Shown: positions 1-5,241, counted from the stretch's first letter. The stretch is DNA of 5,684 bases from Oligoflexaceae bacterium (GCA_947474445.1 CANJJY010000300.1:1-5684); one strand, 5' to 3'. A program made the numbers and translations. The notes: generated by a model from the letters alone, not told the origin.

Positions 1-33
1 GCCTGTCTCAAAAGGCGCTGAAAAAATCCTCAT
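1..33 (-). CDS. Possible start of a minus-strand gene, truncated at the window edge
   Basis: An ATG at 33-31 on the minus strand opens a frame that stays open to the window edge and reads MRIFSAPFETG. A short AGG-containing sequence lies 4 bases before it, which is a weak ribosome binding site. It sits 106 bases downstream of the glycyl-tRNA synthetase stop on the same strand, with no clear terminator between them, so it could be the next gene of the same transcript. Eleven codons are too few to identify a family or to exclude a chance open frame. Confidence 0.25.
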   Translation of the reverse strand, partial: MRIFSAPFETG

Positions 34-139
34 CTACCTGGGTAAACTCGGGTGTTTCCTGCGTTCCCCTGTATAAGCCAGACTTTTGTCCGTTGAGCCG
101 ACGATGACTTCGCTACCCGACTCTCGATTCCCTACTATT

Positions 140-1657
140 CTAACTTGGATGACGAACGCTGGCGATCACCGTCTCGACGCAATCCGCGATCGACATGCGT
201 TTTTGTTCGGCCGTGTCGCGGTATCGAACCGTTACCGTATCGCTTTGCATCGTCTCTGGATCGACCGTGATACAAAAAGGTGTACCGATCTCATCGTGCT
301 TAGCATACCTCTTGCCTATGCTCTGCTGTTCGTCGCAAGCGACATTGAGCCCGGCTTCGCGCAAAGCCTTGGCAATCGCTGCGGCCTTCTCAGGCTGCCC
401 GTCTTTTTTGACGAGAGGCAAGACCGCGGCTTTGACCGGAGCTATGCTGGGATGGAGCTTGAGCACAACGCGGATTTTTTCCTGGCCACTGGCATCGACC
501 CCATGCTCCTCTGAATAGGCATCGAGTAGAAAAGCGAGCACCGAACGCGTCAGACCCGCCGCCGGCTCGATCACGTAGGGAACATAGCGCCATCCGGGTT
601 TGCCCGTTTCCGGATCAGGCTTATTCTGATCGAAATAACTTAATTTAACGCCGGTCGCCGCCGCATGACGCTTGAGGTCATAGTCTGTCCGCGAGGCAAT
701 ACCCTCGAGCTCACCCCAACCCCAAGGATAGAGATACTCAACGTCGTAGCAGTCATCGGAATAGTGCGCGAGTTCCGTCGCTTCGTGCTGCCGCAAGCGA
801 AAATTCTCGCCCTGGTTTGCATAGCGCCGGTACCATTTCATGCGTTCGTCCGTCCAGTACTTCAGCCATTGCTGATGAGTTCCCGGCTCGACAAAAAATT
901 CCATTTCCATCTGCTCGAATTCGCAGGAGCGGAAGATGAAGTGCTCGACCACGATTTCATTGCGGAAGGATTTCCCTTGCTGGGCGATTCCAAAAGGCAC
1001 CTTCATCGAAGCGCTTTGCTGCACGTTCAGGAATTGGACGAACATGGCCTGAGCCGTCTCGGGACGCAAGTAAACCAGCGAGCGCCGCAGACTCTCTTCA
1101 TAGAGGCCGCGCATCTCTTTTTCACTCAGATCTTTGCCTTTGATCTCGCGAAAGAATTCATCGAGCGGATCCACCGGACCGAGCGAGGTGCGGAACATGC
1201 CGTTGAATTGCCTCTCATCGCTCAACTCGGAGGAACCGCAAACAGGGCAGACATAGCCGCAGGCCTTGACGGTCCCCTTGATCTTCTCAGCTCCCGACTT
1301 GCCGCCTTTGAGGAAAGTCACTTCGCTGCCTACCGGCAAGCGAGGCGCCTTGTCGCCACGAAAGCGCTCTTTGCAATTGAGGCAGTCGACCAAAGGGTCT
1401 GAAAAGCCAGCGACGTGCCCCGATGTTTCCCACACCTTAGGGTGCATGATGATCGAAGCATCGATACCGCAGATGTCGTCGCGCTCGTAAACCATCGAAC
1501 GCCACCAGGCCGCAGCAATGTTGCGTTTCAATTCGACGCCGAGAGGACCGTAATCGTAAGACGATTTGAGTCCGCCGTAGATTTCCGAGCTCTGGAAGAC
1601 GAAGCCCCGACGTTTGCATAAAGAGACGATTTTGGTCATGAGGTCGATATCGTTCAA
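140..1657 (-). CDS. glyQS: Glycyl-tRNA synthetase, single-chain alpha2 type
   Basis: This class II aminoacyl-tRNA synthetase charges tRNA-Gly with glycine in the cytoplasm, using ATP. The 505-aa protein starts with the family hallmark CKRRGFVFQSSEIYGG (14-29), followed by YDYGPLG (34-40). The insertion has two cysteine pairs, C92/C95 and C137/C140, a likely zinc site. The catalytic core shows RPETAQAMF (198-206), motif 2 FRNEI (231-235), the segment FRSCEFEQMEMEFF (242-255), GIASRTDYDLKRH (319-331) and motif 3 EPAAGLTR (364-371). An anticodon-binding domain fills about 395-505, including DPETMQSDTVTVRYRD (466-481). The length is normal for the dimeric form, and no separate beta chain is needed. 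The TTG at 1657 is chosen because AGGAG (1669-1665) lies 7 bases upstream. The in-frame ATG at 1639 has no such site but remains an alternative. Confidence 0.97.
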   Translation of the reverse strand: MNDIDLMTKIVSLCKRRGFVFQSSEIYGGLKSSYDYGPLGVELKRNIAAAWWRSMVYERDDICGIDASIIMHPKVWETSGHVAGFSDPLVDCLNCKERFRGDKAPRLPVGSEVTFLKGGKSGAEKIKGTVKACGYVCPVCGSSELSDERQFNGMFRTSLGPVDPLDEFFREIKGKDLSEKEMRGLYEESLRRSLVYLRPETAQAMFVQFLNVQQSASMKVPFGIAQQGKSFRNEIVVEHFIFRSCEFEQMEMEFFVEPGTHQQWLKYWTDERMKWYRRYANQGENFRLRQHEATELAHYSDDCYDVEYLYPWGWGELEGIASRTDYDLKRHAAATGVKLSYFDQNKPDPETGKPGWRYVPYVIEPAAGLTRSVLAFLLDAYSEEHGVDASGQEKIRVVLKLHPSIAPVKAAVLPLVKKDGQPEKAAAIAKALREAGLNVACDEQQSIGKRYAKHDEIGTPFCITVDPETMQSDTVTVRYRDTAEQKRMSIADCVETVIASVRHPS

Positions 1658-1664
1658 GCTGCGA

Positions 1665-1669
1665 CTCCT
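1665..1669 (-). promoter_or_regulatory. Ribosome binding site that decides the TTG start of glyQS
   Basis: On the minus strand AGGAG lies 7 bases before the TTG at 1657. The next in-frame candidate, ATG at 1639, is preceded by TTGAACGATATCGACCTC, which has no purine-rich site. This supports initiation at the rarer TTG codon. Confidence 0.75.
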
Positions 1670-1698
1670 GCGCTGCGAAAATGTCCTTGGAATGGCAA

Positions 1699-1727
1699 AA
1701 GATAGACTGTTCGAGGGATTTGCTCAA
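1699..1727 (-). promoter_or_regulatory. Candidate sigma-70-type promoter of glyQS
   Basis: On the minus strand a -35-like TTGAGC (1727-1722) and a -10-like TATCTT (1704-1699) are separated by exactly 17 bases. Each matches 4 of 6 consensus positions. Transcription would begin near 1692 and give a leader of about 35 bases containing the AGGAG site. No T-box or riboswitch signature appears in this leader. The call rests on spacing and partial matches only. Confidence 0.4.
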
Positions 1728-1768
1728 GGTCGAATGAGGCCGAAGGAGTTCAGGCGCGGAGCTTTTGA

Positions 1769-1809
1769 TCTCGCCACGGAGCGGCCGAGGACAAAGGGAG
1801 CTGGCGAGA
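1769..1809 (-). repeat. 8-bp inverted repeat between the 258-aa gene and glyQS
   Basis: TCTCGCCA (1769-1776) and TGGCGAGA (1802-1809) are perfect inverted copies separated by 25 bases. The repeat lies downstream of the 258-aa gene stop and upstream of the proposed glyQS promoter, so it would form in the 3' end of the upstream transcript. No T-run follows on the minus strand (TCAAAAG), so it is not a classical intrinsic terminator. A shorter inverted repeat, AGGCT-CA-AGCCT (1818-1829), lies just after the stop codon. Confidence 0.45.
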
Positions 1810-1831
1810 CTTGACGTAGGCTCAAGCCTCC

Positions 1832-2608
1832 TTAATCGTCGAGGAGACTCATAATGACATCACTTGGGATGTTGACCACGGTGGTCACAATGCGCGCAAA
1901 ATGAAGGTTTTGTTGCATAAGATTGGCCGCCTCAGCGCCGATTTCCGGATCGGCCTGCGGATCGTCGATGAGCAGGGATGCCTTGGCATTTTGGACAGGA
2001 TGGGGCAGCTTCGGCACGAGAGTCAGGATGGTTCCCGGCACTGGCGTCACAGGAGCCTGCGGCTCTTGGAGGTAGCGAAGATCATCGGGTGAGCGCTCGA
2101 GAGCCCGGATTTGGGGGAAAGTCCGGTCGCTTCCGGCATCGATTTTGAGCGAGCGATAAGGCAATTCGTCGGCCGCTTCTTGCCGATGAAAACTGAGAGG
2201 AATCAGGAGTTCTCGCCACGATTCCGTTTCGGGAGTCTCCGGTTCGCAGGCCATCCGCTTTTGAGAATAATGTTGTGCAAGTCGAGCGAGCTCATCTTGG
2301 ATCGAACGATATTCGGAACTGACGACCTGACTTTCGAGTCGCTCGGCCTCATCTTGCGGCTGGAGAGAGGAGCGGAGACGCGTCAGTAATTTTTGACATT
2401 TTTCAGAGATCGGCAGGAGATCATTCGGACCGACGGACCAGGTCAAGCGACTTGATTCGCTGCCAGGCTCGATGGCGGATAGCCGGATGCGGCTTGCGCG
2501 GCGTGGAAAAGATGGTGCAGCCATTGCGGGGGAGCGGGGCAGACCCTGCTCGGCACTGCGTCTTTGTTCTCTCAACGCACTCATAGGGGTGCGGTGTCGT
2601 AATCCCAT
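1832..2608 (-). CDS. Uncharacterised 258-aa protein
   Basis: I do not recognise this protein. It is likely real because a near-ideal AGGAGG (2619-2614) lies 5 bases before the ATG at 2608. There is no signal peptide or membrane segment, so it is probably cytoplasmic or exported by a dedicated route. The first 45 residues are rich in Arg, Ser and Pro and look disordered. Residues about 67-118 are Gln/Glu/Leu/Arg-rich and probably helical, possibly a coiled coil. Residues 183-206 are Pro- and Val-rich. The C-terminus (224-258, with EAANLM at 226-231 and SDVIMSLLDD at 249-258) is predicted helical. Its pattern faintly recalls the C-terminal helix of flagellar rod/hook proteins (Flg_bbr_C), but this is weak. 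The gene is 346 bp from the glycosyltransferase upstream and 174 bp from glyQS downstream, so it may be transcribed alone. Confidence 0.7.
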   Translation of the reverse strand: MGLRHRTPMSALREQRRSAEQGLPRSPAMAAPSFPRRASRIRLSAIEPGSESSRLTWSVGPNDLLPISEKCQKLLTRLRSSLQPQDEAERLESQVVSSEYRSIQDELARLAQHYSQKRMACEPETPETESWRELLIPLSFHRQEAADELPYRSLKIDAGSDRTFPQIRALERSPDDLRYLQEPQAPVTPVPGTILTLVPKLPHPVQNAKASLLIDDPQADPEIGAEAANLMQQNLHFARIVTTVVNIPSDVIMSLLDD

Positions 2609-2645
2609 CTCGACCTCCTGTCACGGGGATGACCTATCGCCGGGT

Positions 2646-2690
2646 TTCGTTAAATCTGGGTGACCAGGTCGGTCTCGTCGACTTAACGAA
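2646..2690 (-). repeat. Nested inverted repeats in the leader of the 258-aa gene
   Basis: TTCGTTAA (2646-2653) and TTAACGAA (2683-2690) are perfect 8-bp inverted copies with 29 bases between them. Inside lies a second hairpin, CTGG (2656-2659) and CCAG (2664-2667) around a 4-base loop. The structure sits 38-82 bases before the start of the 258-aa gene. It could be a folded mRNA leader or a two-site operator. Confidence 0.4.
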
Positions 2691-2897
2691 GTACTGCGAA
2701 GCTCTAGACTGTCCATCGGCGCGGAGGGCTCAGGCTTGAGAGAAGCACGCAATCGAATATGTAAGCTATGGAAGTGGTGGAAGGATTCGGCGTAGATCCC
2801 CTCCCGCTGCGTCCGAGTGAGTCGATCGCGCCTGGTGTCAGGACTTAAGGCGCAGGGAATATGGGGGCCCGAGTCTGTGCTTAAGTATCCATTTTGC

Positions 2898-2912
2898 CAG
2901 TCGACTCGACTG
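2898..2912. repeat. 15-bp near-perfect palindrome, operator-like
   Basis: CAGTCGA-C-TCGACTG has perfect 7-bp arms around a single central base. With so small a centre it is better suited to a protein dimer than to an RNA hairpin. It lies 43 bp past the glycosyltransferase stop and about 290 bp upstream of the 258-aa gene. Confidence 0.35.
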
Positions 2913-2920
2913 ATTTTTGT

Positions 2921-2943
2921 GATCGCTCCGCAGGGAAGCGATC
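2921..2943 (-). terminator. Hairpin just downstream of the glycosyltransferase, possibly a 3' end
   Basis: GATCGCT (2921-2927) and AGCGATC (2937-2943) form a perfect 7-bp stem. Two further C-G pairs are possible with one bulged base, around a GCAG loop. The stem begins 12 bases past the glycosyltransferase stop. On the minus strand it is followed by ACAAAAATC rather than a U-run, so it may stabilise the mRNA end or help a Rho-dependent stop instead of acting as a true intrinsic terminator. Confidence 0.35.
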
Positions 2944-2954
2944 GCAGCGGCCAT

Positions 2955-4070
2955 TCATCGCGGAGGACTTTGACCTAACAGCTCACGGTAAACAGCGAGG
3001 TTTCCTTCCACCATGTTCGATAAGGAAAAATGCGTGTTAACGTGTTGGCTGGCAGCTGCACCAAGGGATTGCCGCAGGGCCGTATCACCGAGCAGGCGCT
3101 CTAATTGAGCGGCAAAGGTCTCGGCATCACCCGCGGGCGCTAGAAGACCGGTCTGTTCGGGAATCACGATCTCTGGAATGCCACCGACAGCGGTGGCTAC
3201 CAGCGTGCATCCGCTGTGAACCGCATCGAGTAAACTGGTGCCGAGACCTTCATCGCGGGAGGATAAGGCAAAAATCGATGCGGCGGCGAGTAGTTCGGGA
3301 ATGTCGGTGCGGACGCCGAGAAAGCGTATATGTCTCGGGCCAAGATCGAGATTTTGCGCCAAGGTCTTCAACTCAGCCTCCAAAGCTCCTGCTCCAGCGA
3401 TAAAGCAGAAAAAATCGAGCTTTCTCTGCCGCAGAATCGCCAGAGCTCGCAGGAGAGTCGCATGGTCCTTTTGTTCGGTTAAATAAGCGACGTTGCCGAT
3501 CACCGGCACCTCAGAAGGCAGGCCCATGTCCGCGTAAAATTTTTGCCGCGCTGCGAGGCGATCGACGCTTTGAAAAGGTCGTGCATCGACTGCGCTGGGC
3601 ACGAGTCGCAACTTCTTTTCCTCGATCCCGTAGGCGCGCAGAAGAGCGGCGATGGCAGCAGAAATACAAATATAGCGATCGACCCTGGAACTGAGGTATT
3701 TGCGGCGATTGAACCAACTGCTTCCCGGCGGATAATCGACCCGGCGATGAACGACGAGCTTAAGCTCGGGTCGCAGGTACTTCATGGCGAGGCCGATATT
3801 GTGCGCACGCGAACTCTGACAATCGACGAGCTGTATCCCCTCGCGATCGATGATGGTTAAGAGAGACGGGAGAGCGGATAATCCCTGCCAGCTTCGCAGG
3901 GGTAGCTCGTAGAGAGTTGCAAAAGAGGCGAGCCGCTCACTTCCCGCACTACCCGGAGGAGCGGCCACAAACCATTGACAGATGCCGGGTTGCGTATGTT
4001 CGAGGAGGAGCCTTAACTGATTTTCTCCGCCTCTCCACGTCATTTCACTGACAAGATGTAAAACCCGCAT
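2955..4070 (-). CDS. GT4-family (group 1) glycosyltransferase
   Basis: This is a 371-aa retaining GT-B enzyme, expected to move a sugar from a nucleotide-sugar donor to a glycan acceptor at the cytoplasmic side of the inner membrane. The likely product is LPS, capsule or exopolysaccharide. Donor and acceptor cannot be told from sequence. The N-terminal Rossmann domain opens with MRVLHLVSEMTWRGGENQ and its acceptor-side GGEN loop (14-17). The C-terminal domain starts near 185, with GNVAYLTEQKDH (192-203), FIAGAG (223-228), IRFLGVRTDIPELL (248-261), the catalytic-region EGLGTSLLD (274-282) and GGIPE (296-300). The second acid of the usual E-x7-E motif is Asp282. The ATG at 4070 is chosen because the family N-terminus starts there. 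A TTG at 4073 has slightly better spacing to the GAGGGGG site (4088-4082). The open frame runs further upstream, but that part is antisense to the neighbouring gene. It diverges from the outer-membrane protein gene. Confidence 0.93.
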   Translation of the reverse strand: MRVLHLVSEMTWRGGENQLRLLLEHTQPGICQWFVAAPPGSAGSERLASFATLYELPLRSWQGLSALPSLLTIIDREGIQLVDCQSSRAHNIGLAMKYLRPELKLVVHRRVDYPPGSSWFNRRKYLSSRVDRYICISAAIAALLRAYGIEEKKLRLVPSAVDARPFQSVDRLAARQKFYADMGLPSEVPVIGNVAYLTEQKDHATLLRALAILRQRKLDFFCFIAGAGALEAELKTLAQNLDLGPRHIRFLGVRTDIPELLAAASIFALSSRDEGLGTSLLDAVHSGCTLVATAVGGIPEIVIPEQTGLLAPAGDAETFAAQLERLLGDTALRQSLGAAASQHVNTHFSLSNMVEGNLAVYRELLGQSPPR

Positions 4071-4110
4071 CAAAGCTTCGGCCCCCTCACTGTCGATGCA
4101 AAACCCGCAT
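4055..4110 (-). repeat. 16-bp direct repeat duplicating the glycosyltransferase start
   Basis: The first 16 bases of the glycosyltransferase gene (4070-4055, minus strand, ATGCGGGTTTTACATC) recur 40 bp upstream at 4110-4095 with one mismatch. In both copies CAGTGA follows within a few bases. The surrounding 40-bp units are otherwise not similar. Confidence 0.7.
4087..4110 (-). other. Seven-codon mini-ORF upstream of the glycosyltransferase
   Basis: The upstream repeat copy, read from its own ATG at 4110, gives MRVLHRQ and then TGA (4089-4087). It is out of frame with the glycosyltransferase (40-base offset). Its stop overlaps the GAGGGGG ribosome binding site of that gene. An AGGA (4124-4121) lies 10 bases before its ATG, which is long spacing. 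It could be a translated leader that tunes initiation, or an inert remnant of a start-site duplication. Confidence 0.25.
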
Positions 4111-4148
4111 TGTTGCCGCATCCTATTCGTGATAGAAAGAAGGAACAA
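4110..4148. promoter_or_regulatory. Overlapping candidate divergent promoters
   Basis: The 124 bp between the two divergent genes must hold both promoters unless one is transcribed from afar. Minus strand: TTGTTC (4148-4143), 17 bases, TAGGAT (4125-4120), toward the glycosyltransferase. Plus strand: TTGTTG (4110-4115), 17 bases, TAGAAA (4133-4138), toward the outer-membrane protein. Each box is only a 3-4 of 6 consensus match. If both are real they overlap face to face and would compete. Confidence 0.25.
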
Positions 4149-4151
4149 CAG

Positions 4152-4171
4152 TTTTCTCTTCTTTTCTCTTC
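4152..4171 (+). repeat. Tandem 10-bp pyrimidine repeat in the outer-membrane gene leader
   Basis: TTTTCTCTTC occurs twice in direct tandem (4152-4161, 4162-4171) and is followed by TCTTAC, giving an almost pure pyrimidine run. It ends about 12 bases before the GGAGG ribosome binding site (4184-4188). It could pair with the purine-rich ribosome binding site, act as a standby or RNA-binding-protein site, or vary in copy number by slippage. Confidence 0.6.
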
Positions 4172-4194
4172 TCTTACTGCCGCGGAGGATTTTC

Positions 4195-4806
4195 ATGAAG
4201 CTAAGCATGCATCTGCTGTATCTCTCGGTCCTCGTTTCAACGCCTGCCTGGGCGCTTTTTGATGTGCAAGTGATGACGGGTAAGCGCAACACGACCTTCA
4301 AGAGTTCAGGCGTCAGCGAAGATGGATCCGGAACTGAATTGAAGGCAGCGGCCCACTTAGATCCCATTCCGCTCGTTCCGATAGGATTTGGTATTTCCGT
4401 GGCACAAACCTCCTGGGACAAGTTAGAAAAGTCGGGTTATCAGAAAGTCGATGGGTTCGACCTCGGACTGGAAGTGGAGGCCTGGTTACCTCTGCAGGTC
4501 GCAGGTTTAGTTCCCTATGCCAAAATTGGCTATACGGTCGCTGGCGCCTATGCCGCGAAATTGAGTCCTATCGGTGGGGACGAACCGAGCCTCCTCTACA
4601 AACCTTCGGGTCTTTACCTGGCAGCAGGCCTTCGGTGGGAGTTCCTTTTGCGCCTTGGGGTCATGTTTGAAGTGGAAAAAGCCACCCGGACCTTAGCCTT
4701 TGATAAGGTTACCGATCTCGGTTCCATACCGACCGGCACGATCACGGGAAAAGACATCGATGCAGACAGTCTCAGCCTGCTGATCGGGGTTCAAGCCGGA
4801 ATTTGA
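4195..4806 (+). CDS. Putative outer-membrane beta-barrel protein
   Basis: The gene encodes 203 aa with a signal peptide: a Lys at position 2, a hydrophobic stretch at 6-15, and an A-W-A cleavage site after residue 20. The mature part has alternating polar/hydrophobic strands rich in Gly and aromatics, for example GFGISVAQTSW (64-74), GFDLGLEVEAWLPL (87-100), VPYAKIGYTVAGAYA (106-120), GLYLAAGLRWEF (139-150), LGVMFEVEKAT (154-164) and SLSLLIGVQAGI (192-203). This fits a small barrel of about eight strands in the outer membrane. The last residue is Ile rather than the usual Phe. No enzymatic motif is visible, so a structural, adhesive or pore role cannot be chosen. The ATG at 4195 is preferred because GGAGG (4184-4188) sits 6 bases upstream and the signal peptide begins there. 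It is divergent from the glycosyltransferase. Confidence 0.8.
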   Translation: MKLSMHLLYLSVLVSTPAWALFDVQVMTGKRNTTFKSSGVSEDGSGTELKAAAHLDPIPLVPIGFGISVAQTSWDKLEKSGYQKVDGFDLGLEVEAWLPLQVAGLVPYAKIGYTVAGAYAAKLSPIGGDEPSLLYKPSGLYLAAGLRWEFLLRLGVMFEVEKATRTLAFDKVTDLGSIPTGTITGKDIDADSLSLLIGVQAGI

Positions 4807-4814
4807 ATTTTTTT
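4790..4814 (+). terminator. Weak terminator-like element at the end of the outer-membrane gene
   Basis: TTCAA (4790-4794) and TTGAA (4803-4807) can form a 5-bp A/T-rich stem around an 8-base loop that overlaps the stop codon. A run of seven T (4808-4814) follows directly. The stem is weak, so this may be only partly effective or fortuitous. Confidence 0.3.
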
Positions 4815-4869
4815 ATTTCGTGTAAGTATCCGAAACAAATAGAGAAAAATGACGACCGGAAAGCTCTCC

Positions 4870-4896
4870 TAAAGTCACTCTGTATGATTCCGATAG
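4870..4896 (+). promoter_or_regulatory. Sigma-28 (FliA)-like promoter of the 85-aa gene
   Basis: TAAAGTCA (4870-4877), 11 bases, TCCGATAG (4889-4896). The enterobacterial flagellar sigma-28 consensus is TAAAGTTT-N11-GCCGATAA. The match is 6 of 8 in each box with identical spacing. Transcription would start near 4903, just before the AGGAG site at 4915. No comparable sigma-70 pair is evident here. Confidence 0.55.
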
Positions 4897-4928
4897 GTGG
4901 ATTAATGAGTGCGCAGGAGAGGGGTCCC

Positions 4929-5186
4929 ATGAAAAAAGCTACCGAATTTAAGAACAGAAGTCTAAGGCGTGATCGCAACGCTGAAGTCGTGCGTCGAATG
5001 AGGAACGGTGATCAGCTATCGAGCTTCAATAGCTATGCAAGCTGGTATCCCCCGCGTCCTACCATCGAAAAAGATCGCGGTGCATTAGAAAAGCTCTATG
5101 GCGCCGATGTCGTCTCGCTCAATCAATTATCGTCAGAAAGCGACAGCCTCGCGAATCTATCGATGCGGCCTTTGCGCCTCGCTTAA
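4929..5186 (+). CDS. Uncharacterised small basic protein, 85 aa
   Basis: I do not recognise a family. The protein has no signal peptide or membrane segment. Its first 26 residues are strongly basic (K2, K3, K8, R10, R13, R14, R16, R23, R24, R26), which would suit contact with nucleic acid or an acidic partner. The middle (SSFNSYASWYPPRPT, 31-45) is aromatic and Pro-containing. Residues 46-57 look helical, and the tail is Ser/Leu-rich. The ATG at 4929 is chosen because AGGAG (4915-4919) lies 9 bases upstream and the sigma-28-like promoter would start transcription near 4903. An in-frame ATG at 4905 also has an AGGTGG before it (4895-4900), but that site overlaps the promoter -10. With that promoter and the terminator at 5216 it appears to be a one-gene unit. 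It lacks the conserved C-terminal pattern of FlgM, the anti-sigma-28 factor. Confidence 0.65.
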   Translation: MKKATEFKNRSLRRDRNAEVVRRMRNGDQLSSFNSYASWYPPRPTIEKDRGALEKLYGADVVSLNQLSSESDSLANLSMRPLRLA

Positions 5187-5215
5187 TTCTGAAGTGTTTT
5201 GTCTGACCATGCCTG

Positions 5216-5241
5216 AGCCCCTGGGAGCTCGGGCTTTTTTT
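5216..5241 (+). terminator. Intrinsic terminator after the 85-aa gene
   Basis: AGCCC (5216-5220) and GGGCT (5231-5235) form a GC-rich stem with a 10-base loop. It is immediately followed by an unbroken T-run (5235-5241), and a G-T pair can extend the stem. An alternative pairing, GAGC with GCTC inside the same element, is possible. It lies 30 bases past the stop at 5186 and closes that transcription unit. Confidence 0.75.

Larger units (their letters stand above)
2609..2954. other. 346-bp gene-free stretch between the glycosyltransferase and the 258-aa gene
   Basis: No convincing coding frame lies here on either strand. The stretch holds the AGGAGG ribosome binding site of the 258-aa gene (2614-2619), an inverted repeat at 2646-2690, a 15-bp palindrome at 2898-2912 and a hairpin at 2921-2943. 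I could not find a convincing sigma-70 promoter for the 258-aa gene. A -10-like GGCGATAG (2641-2634, minus strand) lacks a matching -35. Confidence 0.6.

Noticed and set aside
86..514. Plus-strand open frame starting at a TTG, opposite the 3' end of glyQS
   Set aside because: It overlaps the anticodon-binding domain of glyQS antisense, and its product has no family character.
665..1402. Long plus-strand open frame (245 codons) opposite glyQS
   Set aside because: It is fully antisense to a confidently identified synthetase, has no recognisable domain and lies in a shadow frame.
1658..1831. T-box or glycine riboswitch controlling glyQS
   Set aside because: Neither the conserved T-box sequence (GGTGGNACCGCG type) nor a glycine aptamer pattern is visible on the minus strand in this gap.
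1901..2389. Two plus-strand frames opposite the 258-aa gene
   Set aside because: They are antisense to a gene with a near-ideal ribosome binding site, and I see no support for them.
2634..2660. Sigma-28-like promoter for the 258-aa gene (minus strand, GGCGATAG at 2641-2634)
   Set aside because: The -10 resembles the consensus, but the sequence at the correct -35 position, CCCAGATT, matches only 4 of 8.
4096..4194. N-terminal extension of the outer-membrane protein to an upstream ATG
   Set aside because: The signal peptide and GGAGG site place the start at 4195. The extension covers the promoter and pyrimidine repeat.
4071..4421. N-terminal extension of the glycosyltransferase frame up to 4421
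   Set aside because: The extension is antisense to the outer-membrane gene. The conserved family N-terminus begins at the ATG at 4070.
4803..4928. Longer form of the 85-aa protein starting at a TTG overlapping the outer-membrane gene stop
   Set aside because: There is no ribosome binding site for it, the stretch contains a T-run and the sigma-28-like promoter, and a better start with AGGAG exists at 4929.
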